64,000 nt of DNA from an uncultured bacterium (GTDB lineage: Bacteria > Pseudomonadota > Alphaproteobacteria > Sphingomonadales > Sphingomonadaceae), in contig CAISGR010000067.1 of NCBI GenBank assembly GCA_903884945.1, positions 1-64,000 of the forward strand, written 5' to 3'. This document shows positions 16,892 to 26,486 of this stretch, in pieces (positions within the stretch are counted from its first letter, which is position 1; each line of letters begins with the position of its first letter). A program made the position numbers and the translations under genes. A model generated the notes under the pieces. That model was not told where the DNA came from. It did not search any database and saw only the letters and a program-made list of their open reading frames with translations.

Positions 16892-19552
16892 TCAAGCGGT
16901 CGCGCGTTCCGCAGATCGCGGAGCAAGTGTTGCCGCACAGGTCAGCAGGTGTTCGATCATGCCATCGGCGTTGGCGGGGTTCATGAATTCGCTGTGTCCC
17001 ACGTCCATCGCGACCACATCGACGTCATCGAACAGCTGATCCCAGCCGAGATAGGGGTAGATAGCCGGATCAAAGCGCCTTTCGTTGGAGAGGAAGAGGC
17101 TGACGCGCCCAGCCACCGGGCCGTCGGGCACGTCCCGGAACCGTAGCACACGGACGTGACGCGTGATCTCCCGCCGCAGCGATACTTCGAGCCCGGTACG
17201 ACCCAGCAGCCGGATCAAGCTCAGCAGGTGGCTCGCGAGACGATGTCGATCGCCGTTCGCCAGCCAGGCGCCCAGCTTTCGGACGCTCTCCTCCGCACGC
17301 GGGCGACGGGGCCGCGGCTTTTGCCCCAGCGCCCTGCCCCGCTCCCGAGCGGCGAGCGGATCCCCAGGTACGCTGTCGAGCACCCCGATGAAATCCACCG
17401 CCACTTCTCGCGCCATGAGGCGACGCGCCGTCTCGACGGCGATCTTGCCGCCGAAGGAATTGCCCAGCAGCCAGACGCCCGGCGCCGGCTTCGGGCCGAT
17501 CCGTTCGACGACCGCAGAGACGATCCGGTCCAGCAGGCGCTCGCGATCGAAATCGCCATTGAACCAGTCGCCGCCCCACCGATAATCGGCGATCATCGGC
17601 GTGAAACCCCGGCTGGCACGGCGAGCGAAATCGGCGACCACGACGTCGCCGCCGAAGATTCCGGGGCATAGTACAAGGATCGGACCGCCGTTCGCGGGTT
17701 CCGGAGCGGTGTCCATCAGCCGTGCCGTCAGCATCGCCGGCGTCGTCCGGAAATCGAGCACTTCCCAGTCAACGAGCCGATCCAGCCGCCGCTCGAGTTC
17801 GACAACGAGATTCAGTCCCTTGAGCGAATCGCCGCCGACGGCCTCGAAGGTGGCGTCCGCATCGAAGCTGCCGGGCCCGAGGATCAGCTCCCAGCTTTCG
17901 CGCACCACCTGCTCGATGCCGGAAGCGGGCAAGCGTGCGTGGCCCGGGCACTCCGCGGCAACCCTGGCGCGAGCGCGCTGCTCATCCTCGCGGCCAAGCT
18001 CGACCAGATCCAGCTTGCCGCTGGGCAGGCGCGGGAGCGCGTCGCAGGCGATCAGTTCGCTCGGCCGCATGTGCGCTGGCAACCGCTCCGCGCACCAGCG
18101 CGCGATCGCGGCAGGGTCGGCGGACGCGCCGGCTTCCGCCACATAATATGCGACGATGGCGGGATTGGGCCCGGGACGAACGATCGCGGCGGTCTCGGCC
18201 ACGCCGCGGCAGGCAGCCAGCGCGGCCTCGATCTCGGCGAGATGGACCGTGTTGCCGCGAATCTTGGTCTGCCGGTCCTTCCGGCCCACGAACTCGAGCA
18301 GTCCATCGGGCAGCAGTCGCCCCATGTCACCGGTATGGAACTCCCGCCCGCCCGGCAGGATCGCCGATTGCCTGAACCGCTCGGCCGTCATCGCGGGATC
18401 GCGCCAATAGCCGAGCGACAGCGATCTGCTCGACACGACGATCTCGCCGAGTTCGCCCGGCGCGACCTCGACACCTTCCTCGTCGATCAGCCGCACCGGC
18501 GCATCGGCGCGCGGATAGCCGACGGGCACGAGCAACCGCTCGATGGCCATGTCATGATCCGGATACCAGGAGGCGTAGCTATAGGTTTCGGTCGTGGCGA
18601 GATCGATGCAGAGCCGGCACTCGGCGGGGAAACATCGCCGGAACAGCTCCACGTCCGATTGCTGCACCCGATCCGAGATCAGGTGGACGAGGCGCAATCC
18701 GCGCAGCAGCCGATCGGCGGCGGTGCCGACCGGCTCGCTGAACATCGCCCGAAACAGGCCGGGAATGATGTGAAGCGCGGCGACTTTGCCATCGGCCAAG
18801 ATGCTCGCGGCTCTGGTCAGGCCTTGCGAACGGACGTCGACGACGACGAGCCGCGCGCCAGCGGCAAGGCTGCCGTAGAGGTCGCGAGTAGCCCCGCTGA
18901 CGCTCGGGGAATAGATCAGCGCAACGCCCTCGCCGCGCTGCAGCCCCGCGCGCCAGCAATGCCGCAGCACCTCGTAGAGCACGGCCCGCTGGCTCTGGAA
19001 CACGCCCTTGGGGCGGCCAGTGCTGCCGGAAGTGTAGAAGATGGCCGCCAGGTCATCGGGGGACGCGGTGACTTGGAAGCTTGCGCCCGCGCACATGTCG
19101 AGCGTCGGCATCAGCACCCGGGGCATATCGGGCACGCTGTCGCGCATTGCGGCGGCGGTAGTCTCGTCGACGATCACCGCGCTCATCCCCGCGCGCGATG
19201 CGATCTCCGCATTGCGCGCCGCCGGGAAGCTGGCGTCGAGCGGCACATAGCAGATGCCGCGCGCGAGCAGGCCGAGGATCGCCGCGACATAGTCGGTCGA
19301 TGGCGCGAGCAGAATGCCGATGGGGCGGCCGGGTGCCACAAACGGCTCGACGAGCTCGCCGACGCGCCCGGCGAGCCTCGTGAGCTCGGCATAGGTCAGC
19401 GCGGCGACCGCATCCTGTACGGCGATCGCCGTGCCACGATCGCGGGCGTGACCGGCGACGATTTCCGCGAGCGTCGTCGCAATCTCCGCAGGCTTGCCGG
19501 CCGGCGTGGGCGCGGAGGAGCCCATATCGGCTTCCGATGATCCGGCGATCAT
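16892..19552 (-). CDS. Stand-alone NRPS-like A-T-TE protein
   Basis: An 886-residue single module without a condensation domain. The adenylation domain occupies about residues 20-530 (FYTSGSTGRPKGVFQSQRAV; FHTGDMGRLLPDGLLEFVGR; RLPSGKLDL). The carrier domain has GGDSLKGLN with the phosphopantetheine serine at residue 576. The C-terminal alpha/beta-hydrolase thioesterase has WLLGNSFGGKIAVETAR (nucleophile Ser699) and a late GHSEFM histidine. The A4 region is SPSVSGATRDLYG, lacking the Asp that normally pairs with an amino group, so a non-amino-acid substrate is possible. It is divergent from the A-T gene at 19862. Confidence 0.88.
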   Translation of the reverse strand: MIAGSSEADMGSSAPTPAGKPAEIATTLAEIVAGHARDRGTAIAVQDAVAALTYAELTRLAGRVGELVEPFVAPGRPIGILLAPSTDYVAAILGLLARGICYVPLDASFPAARNAEIASRAGMSAVIVDETTAAAMRDSVPDMPRVLMPTLDMCAGASFQVTASPDDLAAIFYTSGSTGRPKGVFQSQRAVLYEVLRHCWRAGLQRGEGVALIYSPSVSGATRDLYGSLAAGARLVVVDVRSQGLTRAASILADGKVAALHIIPGLFRAMFSEPVGTAADRLLRGLRLVHLISDRVQQSDVELFRRCFPAECRLCIDLATTETYSYASWYPDHDMAIERLLVPVGYPRADAPVRLIDEEGVEVAPGELGEIVVSSRSLSLGYWRDPAMTAERFRQSAILPGGREFHTGDMGRLLPDGLLEFVGRKDRQTKIRGNTVHLAEIEAALAACRGVAETAAIVRPGPNPAIVAYYVAEAGASADPAAIARWCAERLPAHMRPSELIACDALPRLPSGKLDLVELGREDEQRARARVAAECPGHARLPASGIEQVVRESWELILGPGSFDADATFEAVGGDSLKGLNLVVELERRLDRLVDWEVLDFRTTPAMLTARLMDTAPEPANGGPILVLCPGIFGGDVVVADFARRASRGFTPMIADYRWGGDWFNGDFDRERLLDRIVSAVVERIGPKPAPGVWLLGNSFGGKIAVETARRLMAREVAVDFIGVLDSVPGDPLAARERGRALGQKPRPRRPRAEESVRKLGAWLANGDRHRLASHLLSLIRLLGRTGLEVSLRREITRHVRVLRFRDVPDGPVAGRVSLFLSNERRFDPAIYPYLGWDQLFDDVDVVAMDVGHSEFMNPANADGMIEHLLTCAATLAPRSAERATA

Positions 19553-19861
19553 CGGGCAATCTTTCGATGCCTCGGCATCGGAGCGCCGGCCTGTTCGAAG
19601 CGGCGATGCGCGACGCGTCGGAGCTCTGATCGAAACAAAGGCAATTCCAAGTTCTCGGGCCCAAGGCTGTGAATCGCCGGCCGGCGTTCATCCTCTTCTA
19701 TTGCTGCAAATGATTGGAATGCCTAGACGCGGCGGATTGCGAAAAAGGATGGCGCGCATCGTGGTGAAACGAGTTGCCTCGGTCAGGGTGGCGGTCGGGG
19801 TCGGGAAGCTAATGCCGGACAACCAAGCCGCCAGGCCGTCGCGCCGCCCGCTACTCGCGCC
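19553..19861. promoter_or_regulatory. Divergent intergenic region between the two NRPS arms
   Basis: 309 bp separate the A-T-TE gene (minus) from the A-T and Cy-A genes (plus), so promoters for both arms should lie here. A weak 7-1-7 dyad around TGCAAATGATTGGAA (about 19706-19720) is only loosely Fur-box-like; I do not claim it as a site. No small gene is evident. Confidence 0.4.
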
Positions 19862-21685
19862 ATGACGCTTGACGCAATCATCCGCGTCGGCGCGGACGAT
19901 ATGCCCGCTCTGGTCGATCCGGCCCGGGCGCAGCTTTCCTATCGCGACCTGCGCGCGCATGTCACGGAAATCGCTTCCGCCCTGGCGCAGGCCGGCGTCG
20001 GCCGCGCCGATCGCGTGGCGATAGTACTTCCCAATGGCCCGGAGGCGGCAACCGCCTTTCTCGCGGTTGCGATGGCGGCGGCGGCCGCGCCGCTCAATCC
20101 TGGCTACACCGCTGCCGAGTTCGACTTCTACCTGTCCGACCTGAAGGCTCGCGCACTGTTGGTCGAGACGGGCTCGACCTCGCCCGCGATCGCCGTGGCG
20201 CGCGTCTTGTCGATCCCTGTCTTCGAGATCGAACCGCTCGCGCCCGTCGGGCGGTTTGCATTGCGCGGCAAGGCGGGCGGAAGTGTCGCGACGACGGCAC
20301 CGCAGCCATCCGATCTCGCACTGCTGCTGCATACCTCGGGAACGACCGGGCAGCCGAAACTGGTCCCGATCACGCATCGCCAGCTCCATGCCTCGACGCG
20401 CAACATCGCCGCGACGCTGGAACTCGGCCCGCACGATCGCGGGCTGGAGATGATGCCGCTGTTTCACGTTCACGGCCTCGTCGCCGGTCTGCTCGCGCCG
20501 CTGTTCGCAGGGAGCAGCATCCATTGCACCCGCGGGTTCGATACGGCCGCCTTCCCCGCCTGGCTCGAAACGGTCGGCGCGACCTGGCTGACCGCAGTGC
20601 CGACGATGCTCCAGGCGATCTTGCGCTGGGCGGAGACCGAGCCGGACCGTGCCGCGCGGAGCGGCCTGCGTTTCATCCGTTCCTGCTCGGCCGCCCTGCC
20701 CCCGCACGTCGGCGAACGGCTGGAATCGCTGTTCGGCGTTCCTGTCGTCGAAGCCTATGCGATGACGGAAGCTGCGCATCAGATGACCAGCAACCCGCTT
20801 TCCGAAGCGCGTCGCTTCGGTAGTGTCGGACGCGCCGCCGGCCCGGAGGTTGCGATCCTCGACGCGATGGGTAGATTCCTCGGCCCGGGAGAAGAGGGAG
20901 AGGTTGGCGTGCGTGGCGAGAATGTCATGCAGGGCTATCTGGACGATCCCGAAGCGAACCGCGCGGCCTTTGCCGGTGATTGGTTCAGGACAGGCGATGT
21001 CGGTCGGCTCGACGAGGACGGCTTCCTCCGGCTGACCGGACGGGCGAAGGAGATGATCAACCGCGGCGGCGAAAAGGTCGCTCCCGTGGAAATCGAGAAC
21101 GTCCTGCTGACCCACGAGGCCGTCGCGGAAGCGGTCGCTTTCGCGATCCCGCACGCCACGCTCGGCGAAGATGCGGCCGCCGCCGTGGCGCTGCGTCCGG
21201 GCGCGGTCGCCGAGCCGGCGTCCTTACTCTCCTTCCTGCTCGAGCGCCTCTCCGATCATCGCATGCCGCGCAAGATCCTGTTGCTCGATCGGATCCCAAA
21301 AGGGCCGACGGGCAAGCTCCGACGTATCGAGATGGCCGCGCAACTGGGCCTCGACCGCCCGCCAGCGCGGCCGCCGCACGCATCGCCGGCAACCCCGTCG
21401 GAACATCTGCTCTTCACCTTTTGGACCGAGCTTCTCGCGGTGCCGGATCTCGGCATCGATGATAATTTCTTCGATCTGGGCGGAAACTCGATCGCCGCCG
21501 TCCAGATCGTGACGGGTGTCCGCGCCGAAACGGGGGTGGATCTGCCGATCTCGCGCTTCCTCATCGATCCAACCATCCGCAGCCTGGCGCTGACCCTGAC
21601 CGAGCTTCAGGCGCAATCGCTGTCGCCCGAGGCACTCGATCGGATCCTGGCGGAGCTGGAGGGCTCGCCAGACTTGGCGCGATGA
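19862..21685 (+). CDS. Acid-activating A domain fused to a carrier domain
   Basis: A 607-residue protein. The adenylating domain (1-500) has LLHTSGTTGQPKLVPITHRQ, then MPLFHVHGLVAGLLAPLFAG, YAMTEAAHQMTSNPL, DWFRTGDVGRLDEDGFLRLT and GPTGKLRR. This set is closest to the oxalate/short-acid-CoA ligase (AAE3-like) branch rather than to amino-acid A domains, and A4 lacks the amino-acid-binding Asp. A carrier domain follows with DNFFDLGGNSIAAVQ (Ser543). It probably loads a carboxylic acid starter on its own carrier for the Cy-A protein encoded next, whose start overlaps its stop as ATGA. Confidence 0.88.
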   Translation: MTLDAIIRVGADDMPALVDPARAQLSYRDLRAHVTEIASALAQAGVGRADRVAIVLPNGPEAATAFLAVAMAAAAAPLNPGYTAAEFDFYLSDLKARALLVETGSTSPAIAVARVLSIPVFEIEPLAPVGRFALRGKAGGSVATTAPQPSDLALLLHTSGTTGQPKLVPITHRQLHASTRNIAATLELGPHDRGLEMMPLFHVHGLVAGLLAPLFAGSSIHCTRGFDTAAFPAWLETVGATWLTAVPTMLQAILRWAETEPDRAARSGLRFIRSCSAALPPHVGERLESLFGVPVVEAYAMTEAAHQMTSNPLSEARRFGSVGRAAGPEVAILDAMGRFLGPGEEGEVGVRGENVMQGYLDDPEANRAAFAGDWFRTGDVGRLDEDGFLRLTGRAKEMINRGGEKVAPVEIENVLLTHEAVAEAVAFAIPHATLGEDAAAAVALRPGAVAEPASLLSFLLERLSDHRMPRKILLLDRIPKGPTGKLRRIEMAAQLGLDRPPARPPHASPATPSEHLLFTFWTELLAVPDLGIDDNFFDLGGNSIAAVQIVTGVRAETGVDLPISRFLIDPTIRSLALTLTELQAQSLSPEALDRILAELEGSPDLAR

Positions 21686-24174
21686 CTTCCGAACAAACGC
21701 AGGACGACGCGCTCCGTCGTCGCATCGCCGCTTTGTCGACGGAAATGCGCGCGGCATTCGAGCGGCGATTGGCTCAGGCTTCGCCGGAGCGCGCCGATCA
21801 CCGGCCCATTTCGTCGGCGGACGCATTCCTGCCGTTCGCGTTGACCGACGTGCAGCAGGCCTATTGGGCCGGACGCACCGGAGACTTCGACCTCGGCACC
21901 GTGTCGACGCACAACTATGTCGAAGTCCAGGGACGCGATATTGATCTCCACCGGCTGGTGTGCGCCTGGCGGCAACTGATCGATCGCCATCCGGTGCTCC
22001 GGACCGTGATCTCACGGGATGGCACCCAGCGCATTCTTCCCGAAGTGCCGCCTTATTCGATCGCGCGGGACGATCTGCGTTCGCTCCCAGCTGAGGCGGC
22101 GGATGCGATCCTGGCATCTACCCGAGAACGCATGTCGCATCAGGTGCTGCCGCTCGAGCGATGGCCCTTGTTCGAAATTCATGCCAGCCTGATCGATCAG
22201 GAGCTGACGCGTCTCCATCTCAGCTTCGACTCGATGACGGTCGATCTCGACAGCCGCACGCGATTGCTGCGCGAATGGGGCGAATTGTACCAGCATCCGG
22301 ACGCAGCCCTGCCCCAGCTTCCATGCACCTTTCGCGATGCGATCGTGAATGCGCGACCCGATGGATCGGCCCGGGCGCGGGCGCGCGACTATTGGCTGGC
22401 CCGGCTCGAAAGCCTGCCGCCCGCGCCAGATCTGCCGCAACGGGAGGTTCAACCGGAGCGCATCCGATTTACCCGCCGTACCGGCTTGCTCGATGCCGCG
22501 GCCTGGGAGAGGCTGGCGCGGATCGCGCGCGACGGCGGCCTTTCGGCCAACGCGCTGTTGCTGACAGCCTATGCGGAAGTGCTTGCGCTCTGGCAGGACG
22601 GCGGGGCGTTCACGCTCAATCTCACCCTGTTCAACCGGCCGGCTGAGGCGGCCCGCGTCGTCGGCAACTTCACGGGCTTGTCCTTGCTCGAAGTTGCGGC
22701 GCGCGGCGCGCAGAGCTTCGGCGAGCGGGCACGGCAAATCCAGGAACAGCTTTGGCGTGATATCGATCATCGCCAGTTCGGCGGCGTCGCCGTGATCCGC
22801 GAATTGCTTCGCGCCAAGCTCGATCCGGCAGGCGCGGTCATGCCGGTCGTGTTCACCAGCGCGGTGACGGCCGATGGCACGGCGGAGGATGAGCTGGACT
22901 GGCTCGGCGAGGAAATTTTCTCCGTCAGCCAGACGCCTCAGGTCTGGATCGACCTGATGGTCCGGAACGCGGCAAATGGGTTGCGGTACGACTGGAATTC
23001 GGTCGATGCGGTCTTTCCCGAAGGCATGATGGACGACATGTTCGCCGCCTTCGCACAGCTGATCGAAGCACTCGCGAACGGTGCCCTGACCCTGTCCGAC
23101 CCTTGGCGCCGCGTCGCGGAGCTTCTGCTGCCGGCGGAGGCCGTGCGCGTCGCCGCCGAAGCGAACGACACGCGGGCGCCGCTTTCCGCCCGTCTGTTGC
23201 ATGAACTTTGGCGCGATCGCGTCGCGCAGGCGCCCGACCACCCCGCGTTGATCGACGCGAGCGGGACGATGACCTATCGACAGCTCGCGCGACGCGCCGC
23301 CGGGGTTGCGCGCCGGATCGCCGAGGCGGGTCCCGGGCCGCTCGTCGCGATCGTTATCCCCAAGGGTTGGGAGCAGGTCGCTGCGGTCATCGGGGTTCTC
23401 GAAGCCGGTGCGGCGTATCTGCCGATCGATCCCGGCTGGCCGGCGGCACGGATCGCCCAGATACTCGAACGATCGAAAGCAACGCTGGCGCTGATATCGG
23501 GCACCGGCCCGGTGCCGGCATGGGCCGGCGACGTCCGCGTGATCGAGATCGGAGACGATACGGATACGGACTTTCGGCTCACGGCCGTGCCGAAGGGATC
23601 ACCCGACGATCTCGCCTATGTGATCTTTACCTCGGGTTCGTCGGGGCAACCAAAGGGCGTCGCGATCGATCATCGGGGCGCGGCCAACACCATCCTGGAC
23701 ATTAATCACCGCCTTGGCATCGGGCCGGACGACCGGGTGCTGGCGCTGTCCGCGCTGAGCTTCGATCTCTCGGTCTACGACATCTTCGGCACGCTCGCCG
23801 CCGGCGCGACGATCGTGATGCCGGATGCAGAACAGGCCTCCGACCCCGCAGCCCTGGCGCAGCTCGTCAGGATACACGGCGTGACGCTGTGGAACAGCGT
23901 GCCGGCGTTGATGGAGCTGCTCGTCGATCATGCGTGCGACGTGCCGGACCTGTGCTTCGATTCACTTCGTCACGTTCTGTTGAGCGGCGACCGGATTTCG
24001 CCGGCATTGCCACCGCAAGTCCGACGGATCGCGCCCGCGGCTCGGATCATCAGCCTCGGCGGGGCAACCGAGGCGTCGATCTGGTCCATATTTCATCCGA
24101 TCGATCCCGGCGCCATCGGCTCGAGTATTCCCTACGGGCGCGGCTGCCTGCACGACCTTCTCGCAGGCGAATGA
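21682..24174 (+). CDS. NRPS heterocyclization-adenylation (Cys) protein, 3'-truncated by an IS
   Basis: 830 codons. Residues about 50-470 are a condensation-fold domain opening with FALTDVQQAYWAGR and carrying D183-SMTV-D188-LD-S191, the DxxxxDxxS signature of heterocyclization (Cy) domains. Residues from about 490 are an adenylation domain (VIFTSGSSGQPKGVAIDHRG). Its visible specificity residues are D695, L696, Y699, N738, L766, S768, L792, I800 and W801, i.e. DLYNLSLIW, the known cysteine code. True NRPS sequence ends at IPYGR near 24138, after which ten foreign codons lead to TGA. A6-A10, carrier and later domains are missing, so it cannot complete thiazoline formation. Confidence 0.9.
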   Translation: MTSEQTQDDALRRRIAALSTEMRAAFERRLAQASPERADHRPISSADAFLPFALTDVQQAYWAGRTGDFDLGTVSTHNYVEVQGRDIDLHRLVCAWRQLIDRHPVLRTVISRDGTQRILPEVPPYSIARDDLRSLPAEAADAILASTRERMSHQVLPLERWPLFEIHASLIDQELTRLHLSFDSMTVDLDSRTRLLREWGELYQHPDAALPQLPCTFRDAIVNARPDGSARARARDYWLARLESLPPAPDLPQREVQPERIRFTRRTGLLDAAAWERLARIARDGGLSANALLLTAYAEVLALWQDGGAFTLNLTLFNRPAEAARVVGNFTGLSLLEVAARGAQSFGERARQIQEQLWRDIDHRQFGGVAVIRELLRAKLDPAGAVMPVVFTSAVTADGTAEDELDWLGEEIFSVSQTPQVWIDLMVRNAANGLRYDWNSVDAVFPEGMMDDMFAAFAQLIEALANGALTLSDPWRRVAELLLPAEAVRVAAEANDTRAPLSARLLHELWRDRVAQAPDHPALIDASGTMTYRQLARRAAGVARRIAEAGPGPLVAIVIPKGWEQVAAVIGVLEAGAAYLPIDPGWPAARIAQILERSKATLALISGTGPVPAWAGDVRVIEIGDDTDTDFRLTAVPKGSPDDLAYVIFTSGSSGQPKGVAIDHRGAANTILDINHRLGIGPDDRVLALSALSFDLSVYDIFGTLAAGATIVMPDAEQASDPAALAQLVRIHGVTLWNSVPALMELLVDHACDVPDLCFDSLRHVLLSGDRISPALPPQVRRIAPAARIISLGGATEASIWSIFHPIDPGAIGSSIPYGRGCLHDLLAGE

Positions 24175-24870
24175 CCGTTCGACGACCCAGCGGCGCGGCA
24201 GCAGGACAAAGCCGCGCTTGGCCTCTGGCAGCTTGACGACTTCAAGGGCGATGCCATGCTTGGCTGCGGCATCGGCGGCGCGCTCACCAGTATAGCCCTG
24301 ATCGACCCAGGCGATCTCGACCTGGTCGTCGGTGACGGCCTGCACGGTGCGCGCAAGCCGTTCCACTTCACCGCGATCCTCGGCGCTGGCAGGCGTCACA
24401 TGCAGCGCGAGCAGGTGGCCCAGCGTGTCGACCGCCATGTGGATCTTCGAACCCTTCTTGCGTTTGCCACCGTCATAGCCGGCGCGCTCGCCGCTCTCAG
24501 GCGTGGAACGCAACGTCCGGCTGTCGATGATCGCGGCGGTCGGCTCGGCCTTACGACCCGCCGCCAATCGCAACACCGCGCGCAGGTCGTCCACCAGCGC
24601 CTCGAAACAGCCCGCCGCCAGCCAACGCTGCGTTTGTTGGTACACCGCCGCCCAAGGCGGCAAGTCGTTGGGCATCCACCGCCACGGCGCCCCCGTTTTC
24701 ACGATGTAGCGCAGGCCGTTAAACACCTCCCGAAGGGCGTGCTCCCGTTGCCCCGCATCCTCCCGCTGCAACAGCAGGTACGGCGCCACCAGCGACCATT
24801 CCTCATCACTTACATCAGACGGATACGGCTTGCGGCAAATGCTCATCCGTAAACGAATGAATCATACCGA
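24139..24870 (-). mobile_element. IS5-family insertion sequence remnant
   Basis: An element truncated at both ends that interrupts the NRPS gene. Its left junction falls between the last NRPS codons (about 24138) and the last genuine transposase codon (24166). Its right side meets an IS3-type remnant near 24870. No clear terminal inverted repeats or target duplication could be recognised, so ends are approximate. Confidence 0.7.
24166..24846 (-). pseudogene. IS5-family DDE transposase, C-terminally truncated
   Basis: The start is MSICRKPYPSDVSDEEW. The catalytic acids appear in place: D108 (AAIIDSRTLRS), D182 (AWVDQGYTGE) and E223 (RRWVVERSFA). After VVERSFA (residue 227) the family normally continues with about 50 more residues, but here the frame runs into NRPS-derived or unrelated sequence (CEKVVQAAAP). 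The protein would lack the helical C-terminus and is probably inactive. Confidence 0.8.
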
Positions 24871-25794
24871 ATCTCAAGTCCATAACAGCCTCTACTTCGC
24901 GAAGGACTCGATATGAGGTTCGCCTTCATCGCGAAGCACCGGGGTATCTGGCCGGTATCGTGGATATGCGAGGCGCTCGGGGTCTCGCGCAGTGGCTTCC
25001 ACGCCTGGCTGGTGCGTGCGCCGAGCGCGCGTTCGCGCAGCGACGAAGATGTCGGCGCGCGGGTCCGTGCAAGCTTCATCTCCAGCTATCGCACCTATGG
25101 CGCGCGCCGTGTCTGGCACGATCTTCTCGCCGAAGGCCTGTCATGCGGCCTGCACCGCGTCGAACGGCTGATGCGGGCGCAGGGTCTCAAGGCTCGCCCC
25201 AGGCGTCGCGGTTTGCCCAAGGACGAGGGCCAGCGATCGGTGATCGCTGGCAACGTGCTCGATCGTCAGTTTACCGCCGCTGCGCCGAACCAGAAGTGGG
25301 TGGCAGACTTCACCTATATCTGGACAGCCGAAGGCTGGCTCTACGTCGCAGCCGTCATCGACCTGTTCTCACGCCGCGTCGTTGGCTGGTCGATGAGCGA
25401 CACGATGACAGCGCAGTTCGTTACCGGCGCGCTGGTGATGGCGATCTGGCGACGCGGCAAGCCCGATGCCCTCCTGCATCACTCGGACCAGGGCAGCCCA
25501 ATATACCAGCGAGCAGTTCCAGCGGCTGATGACCGACAACGGCGTCACTTGCTCGATGAGCCGGTCGGGCAACGTCTGGGACAATGCCGCGATGGAGAGC
25601 TTCTTCTCCTCGCTCAAGACCGAACTGATCGCGCGGAAAACGTACCGCACGCGCAATCAGGCACGGGCGGACGTGTTCGATTACATCGAGCGCTTTCACA
25701 ACCCGACACGCAGGCACTCGACCTTGGGGTATCTCAGCCCCATGGACTTCGAGAAGCAGGCTAATGTAGCCTAACTTGGTGTCCGCGGAACCGG
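24871..25794 (+). mobile_element. IS3-family insertion sequence remnant
   Basis: Contains a near-complete orfB and, just upstream, only the tail of orfA: the codons for YFAKDSI end in TGA overlapping the orfB ATG, the usual orfA/orfB junction. The rest of orfA is missing where the IS5 remnant begins. A terminal-repeat-like segment (GGTGTCCGCGGAACCGGG) follows orfB near 25776. The ends are estimated. Confidence 0.65.
24913..25774 (+). pseudogene. IS3-family transposase OrfB with a +1 frameshift
   Basis: The first frame reads MRFAFIAKHRGIWPVSWICE through a HTH_21-like region and the integrase core (NQKWVADFTYIWTAEGWLYV, first catalytic D) to LHHSDQGS. There an extra C in the CCC at 25497-25499 shifts the frame. 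The remainder continues in the next frame: QYTSEQFQRLMTDNG, then SGNVWDNAAMESFFSSLK (catalytic E) and RHSTLGYLSPMDFE, ending at 25774. The intact frame would encode about 286 residues. A sequencing error at the C run cannot be excluded. Confidence 0.8.
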
Positions 25795-25900
25795 GTGCAG
25801 CTCAGAAAGCCCATGACCAGCGGTAAATCTTCAAGGTGATGGCCAAGCCGCGTCGCCTAGGCGCTTTCTAAGCTGCGAGCATCGGCTATAAGCTTCCGAC

Positions 25901-26350
25901 ATGGCGAGGATCGACGAAGACGACTTACACGGCGGCCGGACTGTCATTCATTATGGCGGTGACGGAACGCAGCCACCTCCACGCAGCGACAATCGCCATC
26001 GGGTCAACGACGCCGTTCTCTTTTACGTGGTGCAGGTCTGCGGTTCGTTCGTGAACGTGTCGGAGAGTGCGCAGCGCGTTCTACTTCGCGCTAACCGCAC
26101 GAGCTTCGTGACCTTCGAATGCGAAAAGCATCAGCTTCGGCCGGCCACTCAGTTCAAGGCCGTCATCGAGCAATATACCCGCCACAAATGCCCGGTTTAT
26201 ATGGCGGACCTATATCTGACAGCGAAAACGCTTCAGACCATCGAGCCTTGGCCCTTCATCTACATCGCTCCAAAGATAGCTCGGCAGGCATTCCAGGCCC
26301 TCTATGTCGAAAAGGACGAGGGGAAATATCATGCGCTCCAAGGCCGATAG
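25901..26350 (+). CDS. Unrecognised 149-residue protein
   Basis: An open frame with no family I recognise. The first 35 residues are polar (HYGGDGTQPPPRSDNRH); the rest looks folded, with FVTFECEKHQLRPATQF and YIAPKIARQAFQALYVE. There is no signal peptide or membrane helix. Base composition is less GC-rich than in neighbouring genes, suggesting foreign origin. It lies between the IS remnants and the tRNA-Thr gene, i.e. within the island-like interval. No good Shine-Dalgarno sequence precedes the ATG, so coding status is moderately likely only. Confidence 0.45.
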   Translation: MARIDEDDLHGGRTVIHYGGDGTQPPPRSDNRHRVNDAVLFYVVQVCGSFVNVSESAQRVLLRANRTSFVTFECEKHQLRPATQFKAVIEQYTRHKCPVYMADLYLTAKTLQTIEPWPFIYIAPKIARQAFQALYVEKDEGKYHALQGR

Positions 26351-26486
26351 CACGAGCGCTACGTTAAATGGATACAGCGCGGGTCAAGCCGATTTTCCTG
26401 CCCAAAGCGCCCCACACAGAACCCAAATGAGCTCCCTGCCGAAAGGCCCTTCCGCCGCATGTGTCGGGAGTCCCTCGTGGAAGGAC

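Noticed and set aside
19700..19725. A possible Fur box between the two NRPS arms
   Set aside because: The dyad matches only part of the 7-1-7 pattern; too weak to call.
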